NCBI GenBank assembly: GCA_934271265.1
Contig: CAKQRE010000031.1
Span: 1-13,764, forward strand
Direction: 5' to 3'
DNA: 13,764 nt
Source: an uncultured Clostridia bacterium
GTDB lineage: Bacteria; Bacillota; Clostridia; Christensenellales; Borkfalkiaceae
The notes beneath the pieces are model-generated. The model had not been told where the DNA came from and made no database searches. It saw only the letters and a program-made list of their open reading frames with translations. Below are positions 13,536 to 13,764 of this stretch, piece by piece. Position 1 is the stretch's first letter. Each line of letters begins with the position of its first letter. The position numbers were made by a program, and so were the translations under genes.

Positions 13536-13700
13536 TATTTTCTGCAAACGTAATGCATTCTTTCGGGTATCCGCTTTCTTTTTCGAAGAGGAGACAACTG
13601 CTTTCCGAGTCCGTTTTCTCCGCAAACATAATGCAATCTTTCGGATAACCGCTTTTCTTTTTCCGAAGAAGGAACAACTGCTTTCCGAGTCCGTTTTTCC
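13536..13700. repeat. Two ~79-bp direct repeats plus a partial third
   Basis: GCAAACRTAATGCAWTCTTTCGG starts at 13544 and again at 13622, and CAACTGCTTTCCGAGTCCGT ends each copy (about 13595 and 13675), so the period is 78-80 bp. A third, shorter version (TTCTTCGGGCATC..TTTTCCGAG) follows to about 13728. Between 13353 and 13764 I see no gene; the open frame on the minus strand only translates the repeats. Confidence 0.75.
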
Positions 13701-13764
13701 TTCTTCGGGCATCATCCTTTTCCGAGAACTCCGTTTATCCCATGCGGGTTTATCATAACAATAA

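Noticed and set aside
13476..13715. 79-codon minus-strand frame
   Set aside because: It only translates the 79-bp repeats, is rich in Lys/Arg/Ser without a motif, and has no ribosome site.

Overview
The window looks like chromosome from an endospore-forming member of the Clostridia. The strongest marker is an essentially full-length spoIVA preceded by a sigma-E-like promoter. Ribosome binding sites are strong AGGAGG types, vegetative promoters are TTGACA/TATAAT types, and a c-di-GMP enzyme and an InlB B-repeat/DUF6273 remnant are of kinds common in gut Clostridia. A Christensenellales-like gut lineage is only a guess.

Layout. (1) 1-652: a terminator-like hairpin, then a non-coding tandem array of about 132-bp units whose tails alternate between two types (A-B-A-B-partial). 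(2) 622-3898: an aldo/keto reductase and a MATE transporter in a translationally coupled minus-strand operon, divergent from a LysR-family regulator. The lysR promoter is a perfect consensus and its -35 lies inside a LysR-type operator. The last residues and stop codon of the reductase come from the repeat array. (3) 4125-5830: a bidirectional terminator, a decayed InlB/DUF6273 surface-protein remnant, and an unrecognised eight-helix membrane protein with its own promoter. (4) 5811-8760: galE and an ABC-F ATPase, both minus strand with no clear terminator between them. The ABC-F gene has a roughly 200-nt leader containing a long-range inverted repeat. (5) 8848-11720: a signalling unit of a stand-alone Hpt protein and a GGDEF-REC-HD-GYP enzyme. 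Divergent from it is a candidate 36-residue protein ending in a terminator. (6) 11769-13352: spoIVA with its sigma-E-like promoter. (7) 13353-13764: short degenerate extragenic repeats, no gene.

How the parts may work together. The LysR protein probably controls the MATE/reductase pair, a plausible export-plus-detoxification module. The Hpt protein can pass phosphate to the REC domain lying between a c-di-GMP synthase domain and a c-di-GMP phosphodiesterase domain, so phosphorelay input could tip the enzyme's output. No histidine kinase is visible here. The least explained signals are two copies of a structured hairpin element with a conserved 17-nt core, each just downstream of a minus-strand stop codon (8848-8884 and 11769-11804), the alternating satellite array, and the small protein.
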